Assembly: GCA_003349915.1 (NCBI GenBank)
Contig: QFXE01000002.1
Span: 1 to 64,000 of the forward strand
Direction of reading: 5' to 3'
Source of the DNA: an endosymbiont of Escarpia spicata
GTDB taxonomy: Bacteria; Pseudomonadota; Gammaproteobacteria; Chromatiales; Chromatiaceae
DNA: 64,000 bases
Part shown: positions 1 through 10,455 of the stretch, one piece after another
Layout of the letters: every line of letters starts with the position of its first letter
Position numbering within the stretch: position 1 is the stretch's first letter
Translations under genes and position numbers: made by a program
Notes under the pieces: generated by a model
What the model was told of the DNA's origin: nothing
Seen by the model: only the letters and a program-made list of their open reading frames with translations
The model's database searches: none

Positions 1-70
1 ATCGGAATCACCAGAATACGCAGAAACAAAAAAGGGAACGAAAAAAAGAACAAGAAACACAGAAAAGTAT

Positions 71-538
71 ATGGATGCGGTTTGCAAGCTACCCTTTGTA
101 AGCGAGCTGGATGAAGGGGAATGTGGCCATCTGGCGGGAATTGCTACCGTTGTTACCCTGAAAAAAGGCCAAATCCTGATTAAACAGGGAAAAAAAGACG
201 ATTCCCTTTACATATTAATCAAGGGGCGCCTGCAGGTAAATAGGGGAACTGGGGGTGGGGAGCATGTCACCTTGGCGTGCATCCGAGAGGGGGAGATGGC
301 TGGCGAAATGGGGTTTCTGGACGGCTCGGAACACAGCGCCACACTCCTGGCGGACGACACCACGGATGTCCTCCAAATCAAGAGAAAACACCTTGAAAGC
401 CTGTTGGATAAGCACCCGCAAATAGTTTACAAACTGATGCGCGCCATTGCCCTTGAGGTACACGAGATCACGAAGCGCATGAACATGCAGTACGTGGAAA
501 TGAGTAATTATATCAGCCACCAGCATGGGCGCTACTGA
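71..538 (+). CDS. Stand-alone cyclic nucleotide-binding domain protein
   Basis: This 155-residue protein is essentially one CAP_ED (Crp/cNMP-binding) beta-barrel. It shows the usual order of hydrophobic strands, glycine turns (SLYILIKGRLQV, around residues 46-57), a GEMAGEMGFLDG segment matching the phosphate-binding cassette region (around 73-84), and a C-terminal helix. There is no room for the helix-turn-helix that makes Crp/Fnr proteins DNA-binding, so it is more likely a regulatory or partner subunit than a transcription factor. The cassette lacks the classic RSA arginine-serine pair (it reads GSEHSATL), so nucleotide binding is uncertain. The upstream 70 bases are A-rich with no strong Shine-Dalgarno. 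No operon partner is visible; the next genes lie on the opposite strand. Confidence 0.75.
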   Translation: MDAVCKLPFVSELDEGECGHLAGIATVVTLKKGQILIKQGKKDDSLYILIKGRLQVNRGTGGGEHVTLACIREGEMAGEMGFLDGSEHSATLLADDTTDVLQIKRKHLESLLDKHPQIVYKLMRAIALEVHEITKRMNMQYVEMSNYISHQHGRY

Positions 539-847
539 GCATTAAATAAAGGTGCTGTTCCAGCTTTACAATCGGTAGGGCGGCGCCTTTTTCTCCAGAA
601 ACTCGGGTTTGGCAGACATCCTTCAAGGGATTCAGGCAGACCAGGCGCCGTGCAGCCTGCTTCTGGCTATTTCATACGCCTTAGCCGCCTTATTTAGGCG
701 TCTATTCAATGCCTTCAGCACCTTTGTGTTTTTCTTCGAGTGCTTTAGCTTTCTGTCCTTCGCATCCAAGCCGCATGTGGCCTTTCAGATCAATTATGCC
801 CACAGGGCATAAGTTTCGTAAGAGCAGACGAACTGCTCAACTCAGCT
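539..847. other. Intergenic stretch without a credible gene
   Basis: About 310 bases lie between the cyclic nucleotide-binding gene and the convergent ferritin-like gene. A 67-codon open frame at 609-812 has a phenylalanine/alanine-rich composition typical of chance frames and no ribosome site. A hairpin at 794-812 and a T-run after GGCGCC near 586-595 suggest transcription ends here from both sides. Confidence 0.6.
794..812. terminator. Hairpin downstream of the ferritin-like gene
   Basis: TTATGCCC (794-801) pairs perfectly with GGGCATAA (805-812) around a three-base loop, about 35 bases past the stop of the minus-strand ferritin-like gene. There is no long U-run, so this is a probable but not certain terminator. 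Confidence 0.4.
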
Positions 848-1336
848 TTATCTCTGCCCACTTTTGCGTGTAATGAGCTCTTGGCTCAGGAGGCGGATAT
901 GGCTCATCTCCTCTTGGATTATCTGGTCGATTTTGTCCTTGCCGCCTCTCTCCGGGACCATATCCTTCATTCCCAGGTAGAATGCGATCGAATCCTTCTC
1001 GGTCATTATTGCCGCCTTCAGGATCTCCTCCATAGAGGAGGTATCTATCTCTTTCTGGAAAAAAACCCGGGTATCCGCAAGTGAACGCAGGTAGCCGATG
1101 GCCTCGTTATTGAGATCAGCAACGGTCGACTTTCGCTGTTCATCCGTCAGGGACTTCCGTATGTCCGAAAAAATATCTTCATGCTCCTCTTCCATCCGGG
1201 CAAGCTCGATGAGGAAGTCTCTGCCTGCAGGGTCGCCGATAACGGTCCCGGCAGCCTCACGGTAAAACTCCGCCCCGTTTCTCTCGATTTGCTCGGCCAT
1301 CTCGAAGACTTCATCGGCATTAAATTCGAAGCTCAT
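848..1336 (-). CDS. Rubrerythrin/ferritin-like diiron protein
   Basis: A 162-residue four-helix-bundle protein of the ferritin-like superfamily. Metal-ligand motifs are visible as pairs of glutamates and histidines: EQIERNGAEFYREAA (residues 16-30), ARMEEEHEDIF (around 46-56), MTEKDSIAFYLG (around 111-122) and QEEMSHIRLLSQ (around 141-152). This E...ExxH...E...ExxH order is the diiron-site signature of rubrerythrins. The C-terminal rubredoxin domain of true rubrerythrin is absent, so it is a rubredoxin-less member, likely handling peroxide or iron. A purine-rich ribosome site (GAGACAGAG) precedes the ATG. It is followed on the same strand by nothing; a second ferritin-like gene lies just upstream. 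Confidence 0.85.
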   Translation of the reverse strand: MSFEFNADEVFEMAEQIERNGAEFYREAAGTVIGDPAGRDFLIELARMEEEHEDIFSDIRKSLTDEQRKSTVADLNNEAIGYLRSLADTRVFFQKEIDTSSMEEILKAAIMTEKDSIAFYLGMKDMVPERGGKDKIDQIIQEEMSHIRLLSQELITRKSGQR

Positions 1337-1464
1337 GATCTCTGTCTCTCATTATGTAGTCGTTCAGTTCCAGTCTCTACCAAAACCCCTTCAGCTCTTT
1401 ATTCAGAGGAATAACGGGGCGGAGGAGGGGAGAACTCAACGGTTACAGTTGACGGGTATCCAAG

Positions 1465-2001
1465 TCAAAATTTGCTATCCATTCTAATATCGGTGGAATC
1501 GATCCAGTAACCCATATTCAATACGCTGTCGTGCTGTGCCTGGAGCAGATCATAATGAAACCTCTCCTCATCAGCGAGGGATTCCGCCAACTCACGTACC
1601 TTGGGGTTAGCCGCCTTTTTGAGCAGATCTTCGAAAAAACGGATCGCCTTTCTTTCCATCTCCATCGCTATCTTGAGCGCTTCGGCGCCGTTGGCGTGTT
1701 TGCCATCCTTTCCCCGCTTGGCTATGGCCGCTTCCAGCTGGTCGACAACCGGTGCCGGTCCTTGCTTCTGCATCTCGCTGTCGGCAATTTCCCGCCAATC
1801 TTCGCCGCCAGTGATGGAGGTGAATATCCCCTCCAAAACTGCAAGGTGGCCGTCCTCTTCTACGGCAAGCCGTTTGAACATGGCTTTTCCAAGTTCGTCT
1901 TCGGTTACAACAGCAGCACGTTCATAAAACCCCTTGCCGCTTATCTCCAGCTTGATGGACTCTTTGATTAACTCAATCATTTGATTATCGACATCGACCA
2001 T
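1465..2001 (-). CDS. Second ferritin-like (rubrerythrin-type) diiron protein
   Basis: A 178-residue helical-bundle protein resembling its neighbour at 848-1336 in layout but clearly diverged. Ligand-type motifs are KLEISGKGFYERAA (around 17-30), LAVEEDGHLAVLEGI (around 45-59), AMEMERKAIRFFEDL (around 111-125) and LADEERFHYDLLQAQ (around 141-155). These give two E and two ExxH elements for a diiron centre. No rubredoxin domain is present. GGAG lies upstream of the ATG. The two genes read in the same direction with about 128 bases between them and probably represent an old duplication for oxidative-stress defence or iron handling. A separate promoter for each is possible. Confidence 0.82.
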   Translation of the reverse strand: MVDVDNQMIELIKESIKLEISGKGFYERAAVVTEDELGKAMFKRLAVEEDGHLAVLEGIFTSITGGEDWREIADSEMQKQGPAPVVDQLEAAIAKRGKDGKHANGAEALKIAMEMERKAIRFFEDLLKKAANPKVRELAESLADEERFHYDLLQAQHDSVLNMGYWIDSTDIRMDSKF

Positions 2002-2053
2002 AAGCTATCTCCAAAGGATCATTGCACCCGACCACAACACCAAACAGGTAAAA

Positions 2054-2081
2054 AGTGGGAGCGCGTCTCCGCTCTCCCACT
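2054..2081 (-). terminator. Rho-independent terminator after icd
   Basis: A 12-bp stem (2054-2065 with 2070-2081, one mismatch) with a TCTC loop lies 10 bases past the icd stop codon. Read on the minus strand it is followed by TTTTTACC. This marks the end of the rTCA gene array. Confidence 0.75.
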
Positions 2082-2090
2082 ATGGTTCAC

Positions 2091-4331
<2,241 letters not shown>

Positions 4332-4344
4332 TCAGTAAATTTTC

Positions 4345-4378
4345 ACCTGAATCCTGCAACGGCTTGCAGGATTCAGGT
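4345..4378. promoter_or_regulatory. 15-bp perfect hairpin between aclA and icd
   Basis: ACCTGAATCCTGCAA (4345-4359) and its exact complement (4364-4378) flank a four-base loop. On the minus strand no U-run follows, only GAAAATTTACTGAGG leading into the icd ribosome site. It is therefore more likely an mRNA-stabilising, processing or partial-attenuation structure than a full terminator. Confidence 0.5.
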
Positions 4379-4402
4379 TGAACTGTTTCGTCAAACTCCC
4401 AG

Positions 4403-7120
4403 CTACGATACGTAGGAGCAGCGGGATGCCGGTGTCCGTGTGTCCATATTCCGCCCGCGATTGGTATGGTCATCAATCTCTGCAGCAGAACCGATCATAC
4501 GACCAAACAGGAAAGTGGTGAAGGCGGCTGATTCCATGGTCGAATCGCTGATCTCCCCATTTGCGTAAGGCTGCCACAGCATCTTCAGCAGAATCACTGC
4601 GATCACTGCGTCCACGTTGACGCAGTAGACGTTGCGGCTGACGCCGGTCTTGAACAGGGCGTTGACCAGTTCATGGTAGAACTCGTGGAAGACGTTATAA
4701 CTGCCGCGCTCCTTGAACAGGTCGTTGACGAACACCTCGCGGGGATCGTAGTTGACATCTTCGCCCTTGAAGACAGGGTGGTTCACGCAGGGAATTTTGG
4801 CGTAGGAGAGATTGCCTACCGCCTTGGCCTTGGTCTTATACGCCTTGTACTCCTTGGCGTAGTCGGTGGCCATGGCGGCCAGATCCATGCCGTGGTCGGA
4901 GTCGCCGGGACTGCTCAGACCGGAATCGCGGAAGCGGTCCAGCAGGAAGGCGATAGCCTCGAAACCATTGCCGCCGTGGGCGTAACCTGTGTGAGTCAGA
5001 AAGCCAATATAACCCTTGTTGACCTGAATCCGCTCCGGAACCTCGGGACCGTCGGCGCTGACCGCACCCTTTGCCCCTTGGGCGGAGATGGTGCCAGGGC
5101 CGTTGGTGATGATCAGACCAAGCAGGACGGAGAAGGCGTAGAGCGCCTCTTCATTCGGGCGATTACCGAGCAGGGCCAGATGGGCGGTCTCGGTAAAGCT
5201 CCAGCTGCTCATAAGCTCTTTGTTGGCCACGCCGCAGAAGCTGTGCCTCTCCTGGTTCTCTGCACTGGCGGCTGAACCGATCAGGGTGCTGAATACCCGG
5301 AAGTGCCAGGGCATGTTACTGACTGTGGTAATCGAGAGACGCTTGCGCATCAGCGCCCTCCAGGCCAGATGAGTGGTGATGGCAGCAACCAACACACTGC
5401 AGCTCAGCTTGCCTCCACCCTTCTGTTCCAAGGCCTTGAGGAAGTCGATGAATACCGATTTTGCGTTGCGGTTCTCGATCGCCTCCAACATGGCAACGTT
5501 GCAGCGACCCGAGTAGTCGGTGAGGAATACACTGGCGTCAGCAGCTTCCAGTTGGGCGCTGAAATCGAATCCCACGTCTGACGGATCCTCCAGACCACTC
5601 TTCTTGAACAACTCTACCAGCGCACTGGTGACAGTGCGCGCCTGCTCTACCAGCTTCGGCCCCACCATGGCGACTGCCGCAGAGAGTGCAGTATTGGGAC
5701 TGTTGCCAGCCTTGCGGGAGGCATCAGCAGCGGCCAGCCCCACCTTGCCGCTCTGGTTGACGAAGGTATTCAGGGCGACATTGGCCAAAGCAGCGCCGTT
5801 CTCATCCGGGTATTCGCGGATCAGACTCTGTACCAGATTCTCTTCGAAGGAGTGGGTGGAGGCGTCCAGTACGCTGGTGCCGTGGATCTTGGTCACCTGA
5901 GTTTTGGGATCCATCATGGAGGCGCCGGAGGCGTCCTTCATGGTCTGGCGCGGCATGACCGTGCCCACTTGCTCGCCCAACCCATCAATCTGCACGTCGT
6001 AGGGAGACATGGCCTCTACGACCGGCGGATTCAGGTGATCCGGCAGATCGATGCCTTGGGCGTTGCTGAACCAGCACTTGAGGGAGAGATCGCCCACCGA
6101 GTCGAAATCGGGCTTGGCGCCCCGTTTCGCCATCACGGCGGTCATGGCTTCCGGGATATGGGATATGTTGACCACCACGGCGCCCTTCTCGGAGCAGACC
6201 GGATTTTCCGGGGTGAAGATGGCGTCCACGCCAAACTTCTCCATGAACCACTCTTCCTTGGCGTTGGCGTTATCACCAGTACCGGCGATAGCGCCGGCAT
6301 GGCCACAGGCCTTGGTCAGCTTCGCCTTCCAGCGGCCCACGATACAGGCAACCACCGGTTTGTCGAATTCGAGATCGTGCTCATAGTAGCCACCTGGCTC
6401 GATATACATCACCGCAGACTTGGAACGATCATCGTTGTGGAATGCGTGGGTCCACTCCTGCGCGGCGTAGTGGATATAGACATCCTTCCCGGAGGAGAAG
6501 GAGACCGTAGTGCCCCAACCACCTGTCGCCAGGTAGACCGCAATGGTGGTGGTGAAGTTGCCGGAGTTGGAGTAGATGGCCACAGATCCGGGGAGTAGTG
6601 ACTCCTCCGGTGCGCTGCCACCCAGGGCCCCGCCGATGCGAACATGGTTATGGGCGTCAGCCAGACCCAGGCAATTGCCGCCGAAGATATCGATGCCGTG
6701 CATCTGACCGATGGCGCGGATGATGCGGGCGTCACGTACCGGCACCTTCTCCGTGAGTATGACGATCTTTGTCAGATTGGGGTTGACCCGCACCGCTTCG
6801 AGTACGCCGTCACGCACACCGGAGGGTGGCAGGTATACCACCACCACATTGAACTCCTGGCCGTCGTCCACCGCCTCGGCCACGTTGTCGTAGACCGGGA
6901 TGTTACCTGCGGAGGTCTTCATCTTGGAGCCGGAACGCCCGGGCGCGGTGCCACAGACGATATTGCCGCCTGAATAGACATGGCTCACCGGGGTTACGGT
7001 GCGGCTCTCGCCGCCAGTGATATTGAGAACGCAGACCCGGTCATCTTTAGTGGCCAGTTCTGTCAGAGAGTTGATTCCCACATAGTAGTGGGGAAAAGCA
7101 GCTACACCTTGCGGATGCAT
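4403..7120 (-). CDS. aclA: ATP citrate lyase, large subunit (type II, AclA-like)
   Basis: A 905-residue protein joining a succinyl-CoA-synthetase-alpha-like half to a citrate-synthase-like half. The N-terminal part carries a CoA-binding fold (residues about 10-130) and the phosphohistidine motif ACGHAGAIAGTGDNA, with the catalytic His near 274. The C-terminal half has citrate-synthase-type sequence: ERHSFCGVANKEL, WSFTETAHLALLGNRPNEEA, ITNGPGTISAQGAKG and YAHGGNGFEAIAFLLDRF. With AclB it cleaves citrate using ATP and CoA to acetyl-CoA and oxaloacetate, the defining rTCA step. It is much longer than the roughly 600-residue AclA of Chlorobi, which fits the divergent type II form described for some magnetotactic bacteria and tubeworm symbionts. 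It follows aclB after 91 bases. Confidence 0.9.
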   Translation of the reverse strand: MHPQGVAAFPHYYVGINSLTELATKDDRVCVLNITGGESRTVTPVSHVYSGGNIVCGTAPGRSGSKMKTSAGNIPVYDNVAEAVDDGQEFNVVVVYLPPSGVRDGVLEAVRVNPNLTKIVILTEKVPVRDARIIRAIGQMHGIDIFGGNCLGLADAHNHVRIGGALGGSAPEESLLPGSVAIYSNSGNFTTTIAVYLATGGWGTTVSFSSGKDVYIHYAAQEWTHAFHNDDRSKSAVMYIEPGGYYEHDLEFDKPVVACIVGRWKAKLTKACGHAGAIAGTGDNANAKEEWFMEKFGVDAIFTPENPVCSEKGAVVVNISHIPEAMTAVMAKRGAKPDFDSVGDLSLKCWFSNAQGIDLPDHLNPPVVEAMSPYDVQIDGLGEQVGTVMPRQTMKDASGASMMDPKTQVTKIHGTSVLDASTHSFEENLVQSLIREYPDENGAALANVALNTFVNQSGKVGLAAADASRKAGNSPNTALSAAVAMVGPKLVEQARTVTSALVELFKKSGLEDPSDVGFDFSAQLEAADASVFLTDYSGRCNVAMLEAIENRNAKSVFIDFLKALEQKGGGKLSCSVLVAAITTHLAWRALMRKRLSITTVSNMPWHFRVFSTLIGSAASAENQERHSFCGVANKELMSSWSFTETAHLALLGNRPNEEALYAFSVLLGLIITNGPGTISAQGAKGAVSADGPEVPERIQVNKGYIGFLTHTGYAHGGNGFEAIAFLLDRFRDSGLSSPGDSDHGMDLAAMATDYAKEYKAYKTKAKAVGNLSYAKIPCVNHPVFKGEDVNYDPREVFVNDLFKERGSYNVFHEFYHELVNALFKTGVSRNVYCVNVDAVIAVILLKMLWQPYANGEISDSTMESAAFTTFLFGRMIGSAAEIDDHTNRGRNMDTRTPASRCSYVS

Positions 7121-7211
7121 AATTGGGCTCCCTCAATCTTGCATGGCCTTCTCATGAGGCCAGGCTAGGAAATTCTTGGTTACAGATATAAATCAGGGCT
7201 GTGAAAAGCCG

Positions 7212-8486
7212 TTATTCGACGATACCCATCTTCTTGGCCACGATTTCACGGCCACCGTTTTTCATCCATTCATCGGCAGCCTGTGCGAAGTTGACCACCT
7301 CGCTCATGGCGGAATCGAAACCGAACATCTGATAGGGGAGGCCCAGGGAGTCAAGGGTATCCTGCATATAGCCCATGCCGCGGATCAGGTTGGGGCCGCC
7401 ACGTCCCACCACCACGTAGAGCGGTTGCGGACCATGGGTGTTGAAGTGATCCCGCAGGGCATCCGCCATGGCGCGGAAGGTCTCATATATATCGGTATTG
7501 TTGGCTTTACCGCCAATAATGAAGAGCACATTGGTCTGCTTCAGCCAATATTTGTATACGATACGGCTGATGTCGTGCATCTTAGCGTAGGGGGGGTTAC
7601 CACCAAAGTCAGATGAGATGGTGGCCGCGTCACCCAGCAACTCGGTCACCAGGGCGTTGGCGCCGCCGCCGAAGGTCATGGCGGAGATAGTGCCCGCTTC
7701 ATTGATCACGAATACATCGGACTGACCCTGATAGGTGCGCAGCGAGTTCACCTCCTGCTCGAAATCGGAGTAGCTGGAGGTATCCAGGTCAGCCGGCAGG
7801 CCCAGGCGGGCCACGTTGGGATCATCATCGTCGAAGCCACACTTGAAGTCACAGGCTACCGGAACCAGACGCCCCTTCTTATTGGGCATCATGCGTATCG
7901 GGTTCAACTCCAGCGTGGTCATGCCGTAATTGTGGTAGAGATCCCAGAGCTTGGGCAGGTTCTGCACCAGGGGGCTGATCAGCTCACTGGGGGCGCCAAG
8001 GCGTTTCAGGGCGTTGGAGATGACAAAACCTTTCAACCCGGTGAGCGGATCGAATGGGATGCTGGTGATCTTCTCCGGGGGCAGCTCTTCAATATCGACG
8101 CCGCCATGATGGGTAATGGTGATGGTCGGCGCCCGGAATTCTGTATTGTCGGTAATGGAGAAGTAGACCTCACAAGCAGCCGGGACCGCGCCCTCGAAAG
8201 TAACACCTTCGGCCTTGCTCAGGGTATTGTTATGGAAGTGCTCGGCAAAATAGAGCCGCTCCTTCTCCTTCATGGCGCCGCTCAGGTCCTTGGCCCTGCC
8301 CAGCAGACCGGACTTACCTTTCTTACCGACACCGCCTTTGAAGATCGGTTTGACGAAGACTTCGCCGCATCGCTCGATAAGGCCTTTAATCTCTTGATCG
8401 CTTGCCTCCGGACCCAGCACCTCGGACCGAGGAAAACCGACAATATCCAGGAGTTTTGCGCCGTGACGCATCCCAGTGATGTTCAT
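7212..8486 (-). CDS. aclB: ATP citrate lyase, small subunit (AclB, ATP-grasp)
   Basis: A 424-residue ATP-grasp protein resembling succinyl-CoA synthetase beta. Visible features are EVFVKPIFKGGVGKKGKSG (nucleotide-binding lysine region, around 42-60), TTLELNPIRM (around 193-202, typical of the metal-binding ATP-grasp end), and the C-terminal ligase domain with INEAGTISAMTFGGGANAL (around 261-279) and YVVVGRGGPNLIRGMGYM. It supplies the nucleotide-binding part of ATP citrate lyase; the phosphohistidine subunit is the next gene. A hairpin lies in the 114-base gap upstream (8551-8574), and the gap itself could carry an internal promoter. The start MNITGMRHG is the first ATG of the frame. Confidence 0.88.
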   Translation of the reverse strand: MNITGMRHGAKLLDIVGFPRSEVLGPEASDQEIKGLIERCGEVFVKPIFKGGVGKKGKSGLLGRAKDLSGAMKEKERLYFAEHFHNNTLSKAEGVTFEGAVPAACEVYFSITDNTEFRAPTITITHHGGVDIEELPPEKITSIPFDPLTGLKGFVISNALKRLGAPSELISPLVQNLPKLWDLYHNYGMTTLELNPIRMMPNKKGRLVPVACDFKCGFDDDDPNVARLGLPADLDTSSYSDFEQEVNSLRTYQGQSDVFVINEAGTISAMTFGGGANALVTELLGDAATISSDFGGNPPYAKMHDISRIVYKYWLKQTNVLFIIGGKANNTDIYETFRAMADALRDHFNTHGPQPLYVVVGRGGPNLIRGMGYMQDTLDSLGLPYQMFGFDSAMSEVVNFAQAADEWMKNGGREIVAKKMGIVE

Positions 8487-8550
8487 TACACCTGTCCCCT
8501 TAACGCTCTAATATATTGTTTCATAACCATTTAGCCGACCTCGACACAGA

Positions 8551-8574
8551 AAATCGCGGATAAATCCACGATTT
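8551..8574. promoter_or_regulatory. Hairpin between flxA and aclB
   Basis: AAATCGCGGA (8551-8560) pairs with TCCACGATTT (8565-8574), 9 of 10 positions plus a G-U pair, with a TAAA loop. It occupies the 114-base gap between the redox genes and the citrate lyase genes and may tune expression between the two halves of the array. Confidence 0.4.
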
Positions 8575-8600
8575 CTCAGCGGTGAAAAGCTACGCGATAA

Positions 8601-9425
8601 TTAGTATTCTTGCGGCAGGCTCTTCAGCTCAGCCCAGGAATAGACCGGGCCCTTTACACAGACATAGTCCTTACCCACGTTGCAACGACCGCATTTGCCA
8701 ACGCCACACTTCATCTTGTTTTCGATGGTGGTGTAGATCTGTTCGTCCGCAAAGCCCAATGCCTGCAGATTCTGGATGACGAACTTTATCATGATCGGTG
8801 GGCCGCAGGTAATAGCAATAGCGTTATCGGGTGACGGCGCCTTGTCCATCAGGTTAGCCGGAACAAAGCCCGTATAACCCGGCCAGCCCTCCTCGGGGGC
8901 ATCGACTGAGAGTTGCACTTCGGCAGACGCCTTGAGCTTCTCGAAATCTGCCTCGTACATGATGTCGCTGGAGGTGCGGGCACCGTAGAAAACGGTGATC
9001 TTACCGAAATCCCCACGTCGTGCTACTGCTGTCTGGATCACCGGCCAGATCGGGGCCAGACCGACGCCGCCGCCGATGAAGACCAGATCCCGGCCCTTCC
9101 AGTCATTCAGGGGAAACTGGTTGCCGTAGGGGCCGCGGATACCGATGAAGTCGCCGATTTTGGCAGCGTGAAAGGCCGAGGTGACCCGCCCCATCTTCAT
9201 GATGCTGAACTGTTTGTACTCTTTGACCAGCGGCGAGGAGGCGATCGAGATCATCGATTCGCCTTTGCCGAACATCGACAGCATGGCGCACTGACCGCAG
9301 TCGTGTTCGAAACCGTCGTCGTTCGGGAATTCGACCTTGAAGGTCTTGATTGCCCTGGCGCCCTGGGTCTCCTCATCGATACCGACGATGCGTCCAATCT
9401 TTGGAAGATAGAGATTGTCCGTCAT
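8601..9425 (-). CDS. flxA: FlxA-like FAD/NAD(P)H-binding subunit
   Basis: A ferredoxin-NADP reductase-type protein of about 274 residues. From the chosen start it has an FAD barrel (CGQCAMLSMFGKGESMISIAS, broadly residues 48-68), an NAD(P)-binding half (DLVFIGGGVGLAPIWPVIQ, then ITCGPPIMIKFVIQNL) and a C-terminal 2Fe-2S-type cysteine cluster (KCGVGKCGRCNVGKDYVC). The longer frame to 9503 is rejected because the ATG at 9423-9425 forms an ATGA overlap with the upstream stop. In FlxABCD-HdrABC complexes this subunit takes electrons from NADH. Its position directly after flxDCB supports that role here. Sulfhydrogenase gamma and anaerobic sulfite reductase B are the alternative relatives. Confidence 0.82.
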   Translation of the reverse strand: MTDNLYLPKIGRIVGIDEETQGARAIKTFKVEFPNDDGFEHDCGQCAMLSMFGKGESMISIASSPLVKEYKQFSIMKMGRVTSAFHAAKIGDFIGIRGPYGNQFPLNDWKGRDLVFIGGGVGLAPIWPVIQTAVARRGDFGKITVFYGARTSSDIMYEADFEKLKASAEVQLSVDAPEEGWPGYTGFVPANLMDKAPSPDNAIAITCGPPIMIKFVIQNLQALGFADEQIYTTIENKMKCGVGKCGRCNVGKDYVCVKGPVYSWAELKSLPQEY

Positions 9426-10450
9426 TGGCTCACCCTCTCCAGTACCGCGACAATGTCGATCCCCACCGGACATTCCGTGATGCAGCGACCGCAGCCCGTG
9501 CACTGCTGGGTTTTATGGTTTTCGACGAAGTAGAGAAATTTGTGGCTGACCCGCTGCCGCAGACGGGAACCAAGGTCTGCCCTGGGATTATGTCCCGAGG
9601 TGTGCATGGTGAAGTCCGGGAACTGACAGTTGTCCCAGGTTCTCACCCGTTCGCCCTCGCCAGTAGTCGGGCTAATCACTTCGTCGTTGATGTCGAAACA
9701 GTGGCAGGTCGGACAGAGAAAGGTGCAGATGCCGCAACCGATGCAATGCTGCGCCATATCGGCCCACAGCGGAGAGTCGAAGTTCTCACGGATTGCCTCG
9801 GGAATGGCGTCCAGATTACCAAGGGGACGCTGGGGAAAACTGCGCGAGGTATCGTGAACCTTCTCGACCTCGGCCTGGTCACCGTCGCGAACCGCATCGA
9901 AGGCGTCGCGGCCCCGTTCCATGGCCTCCACTCCCTTCACAGTGATTCCCTTGACATGGAACCGGTCGCCCAGGTCGGTCATCAGAACGTCGAGACCGTC
10001 CTCGGAGTGTGGCGAACCGCCAACCGATTGACAGAAGCAGTTGGGGGAGTGGGGCAGGTTGCAGGCCAGACCGATCAGGGTCAACTTGTCCCGCCTCGCC
10101 CAGTAATAGGGGTCCACGAACTCTTTATTGAATACCGTGTCATTACGGGGCATGCCTCTGCCATCGCAGGGTCGCACACCGAACACTACTGTGGGTTTTG
10201 GATCGGGCAGGGTCGGTGTCAGCACCGGAACGCCGTCTTTCTTTTCGAAGCGAAAGAAAACCTCACGCTGTGGGAAGACGAACTCCTTGACGGAGCCGAT
10301 GGTGTTGGTATGAGAGAGGTCGATATCGGTGCCGGCCTCGATCCTGGCGAAATTCCAGACCGAGTCGGCAAAGGCGGGAGCGTATACCTCGCAGTCGTCG
10401 AGCATATCGACCCACTCCCTGAGTTTTTCCTGGTTAAGGATCTTTTCCAT
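9422..10450 (-). CDS. flxB: FlxB-like 4Fe-4S electron-transfer subunit
   Basis: A 342-residue iron-sulfur protein of the hydrogenase-beta/AsrA type. Two 4Fe-4S motifs stand in the C-terminal third: CIGCGICTFLCPTCHC (around 236-251) and CTGCGRCITECPVGID (around 318-333). An N-terminal region FGVRPCDGRGM (around 90-100) and a CNLPHSPNCFC cysteine group (around 129-139) are typical of this family. It is expected to pass electrons between the flavin subunit FlxA and FlxC/FlxD. It overlaps flxA by 4 bases and starts 5 bases after flxC ends. It is distantly similar to flxC next door, consistent with the paired FlxB/FlxC arrangement known from sulfate reducers. Confidence 0.8.
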   Translation of the reverse strand: MEKILNQEKLREWVDMLDDCEVYAPAFADSVWNFARIEAGTDIDLSHTNTIGSVKEFVFPQREVFFRFEKKDGVPVLTPTLPDPKPTVVFGVRPCDGRGMPRNDTVFNKEFVDPYYWARRDKLTLIGLACNLPHSPNCFCQSVGGSPHSEDGLDVLMTDLGDRFHVKGITVKGVEAMERGRDAFDAVRDGDQAEVEKVHDTSRSFPQRPLGNLDAIPEAIRENFDSPLWADMAQHCIGCGICTFLCPTCHCFDINDEVISPTTGEGERVRTWDNCQFPDFTMHTSGHNPRADLGSRLRQRVSHKFLYFVENHKTQQCTGCGRCITECPVGIDIVAVLERVSQ

Positions 10451-10455
10451 GGGAG

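Noticed and set aside
609-812. 67-codon frame rich in Phe and Ala
   Set aside because: No ribosome site, no similarity, overlaps a hairpin; treated as chance.
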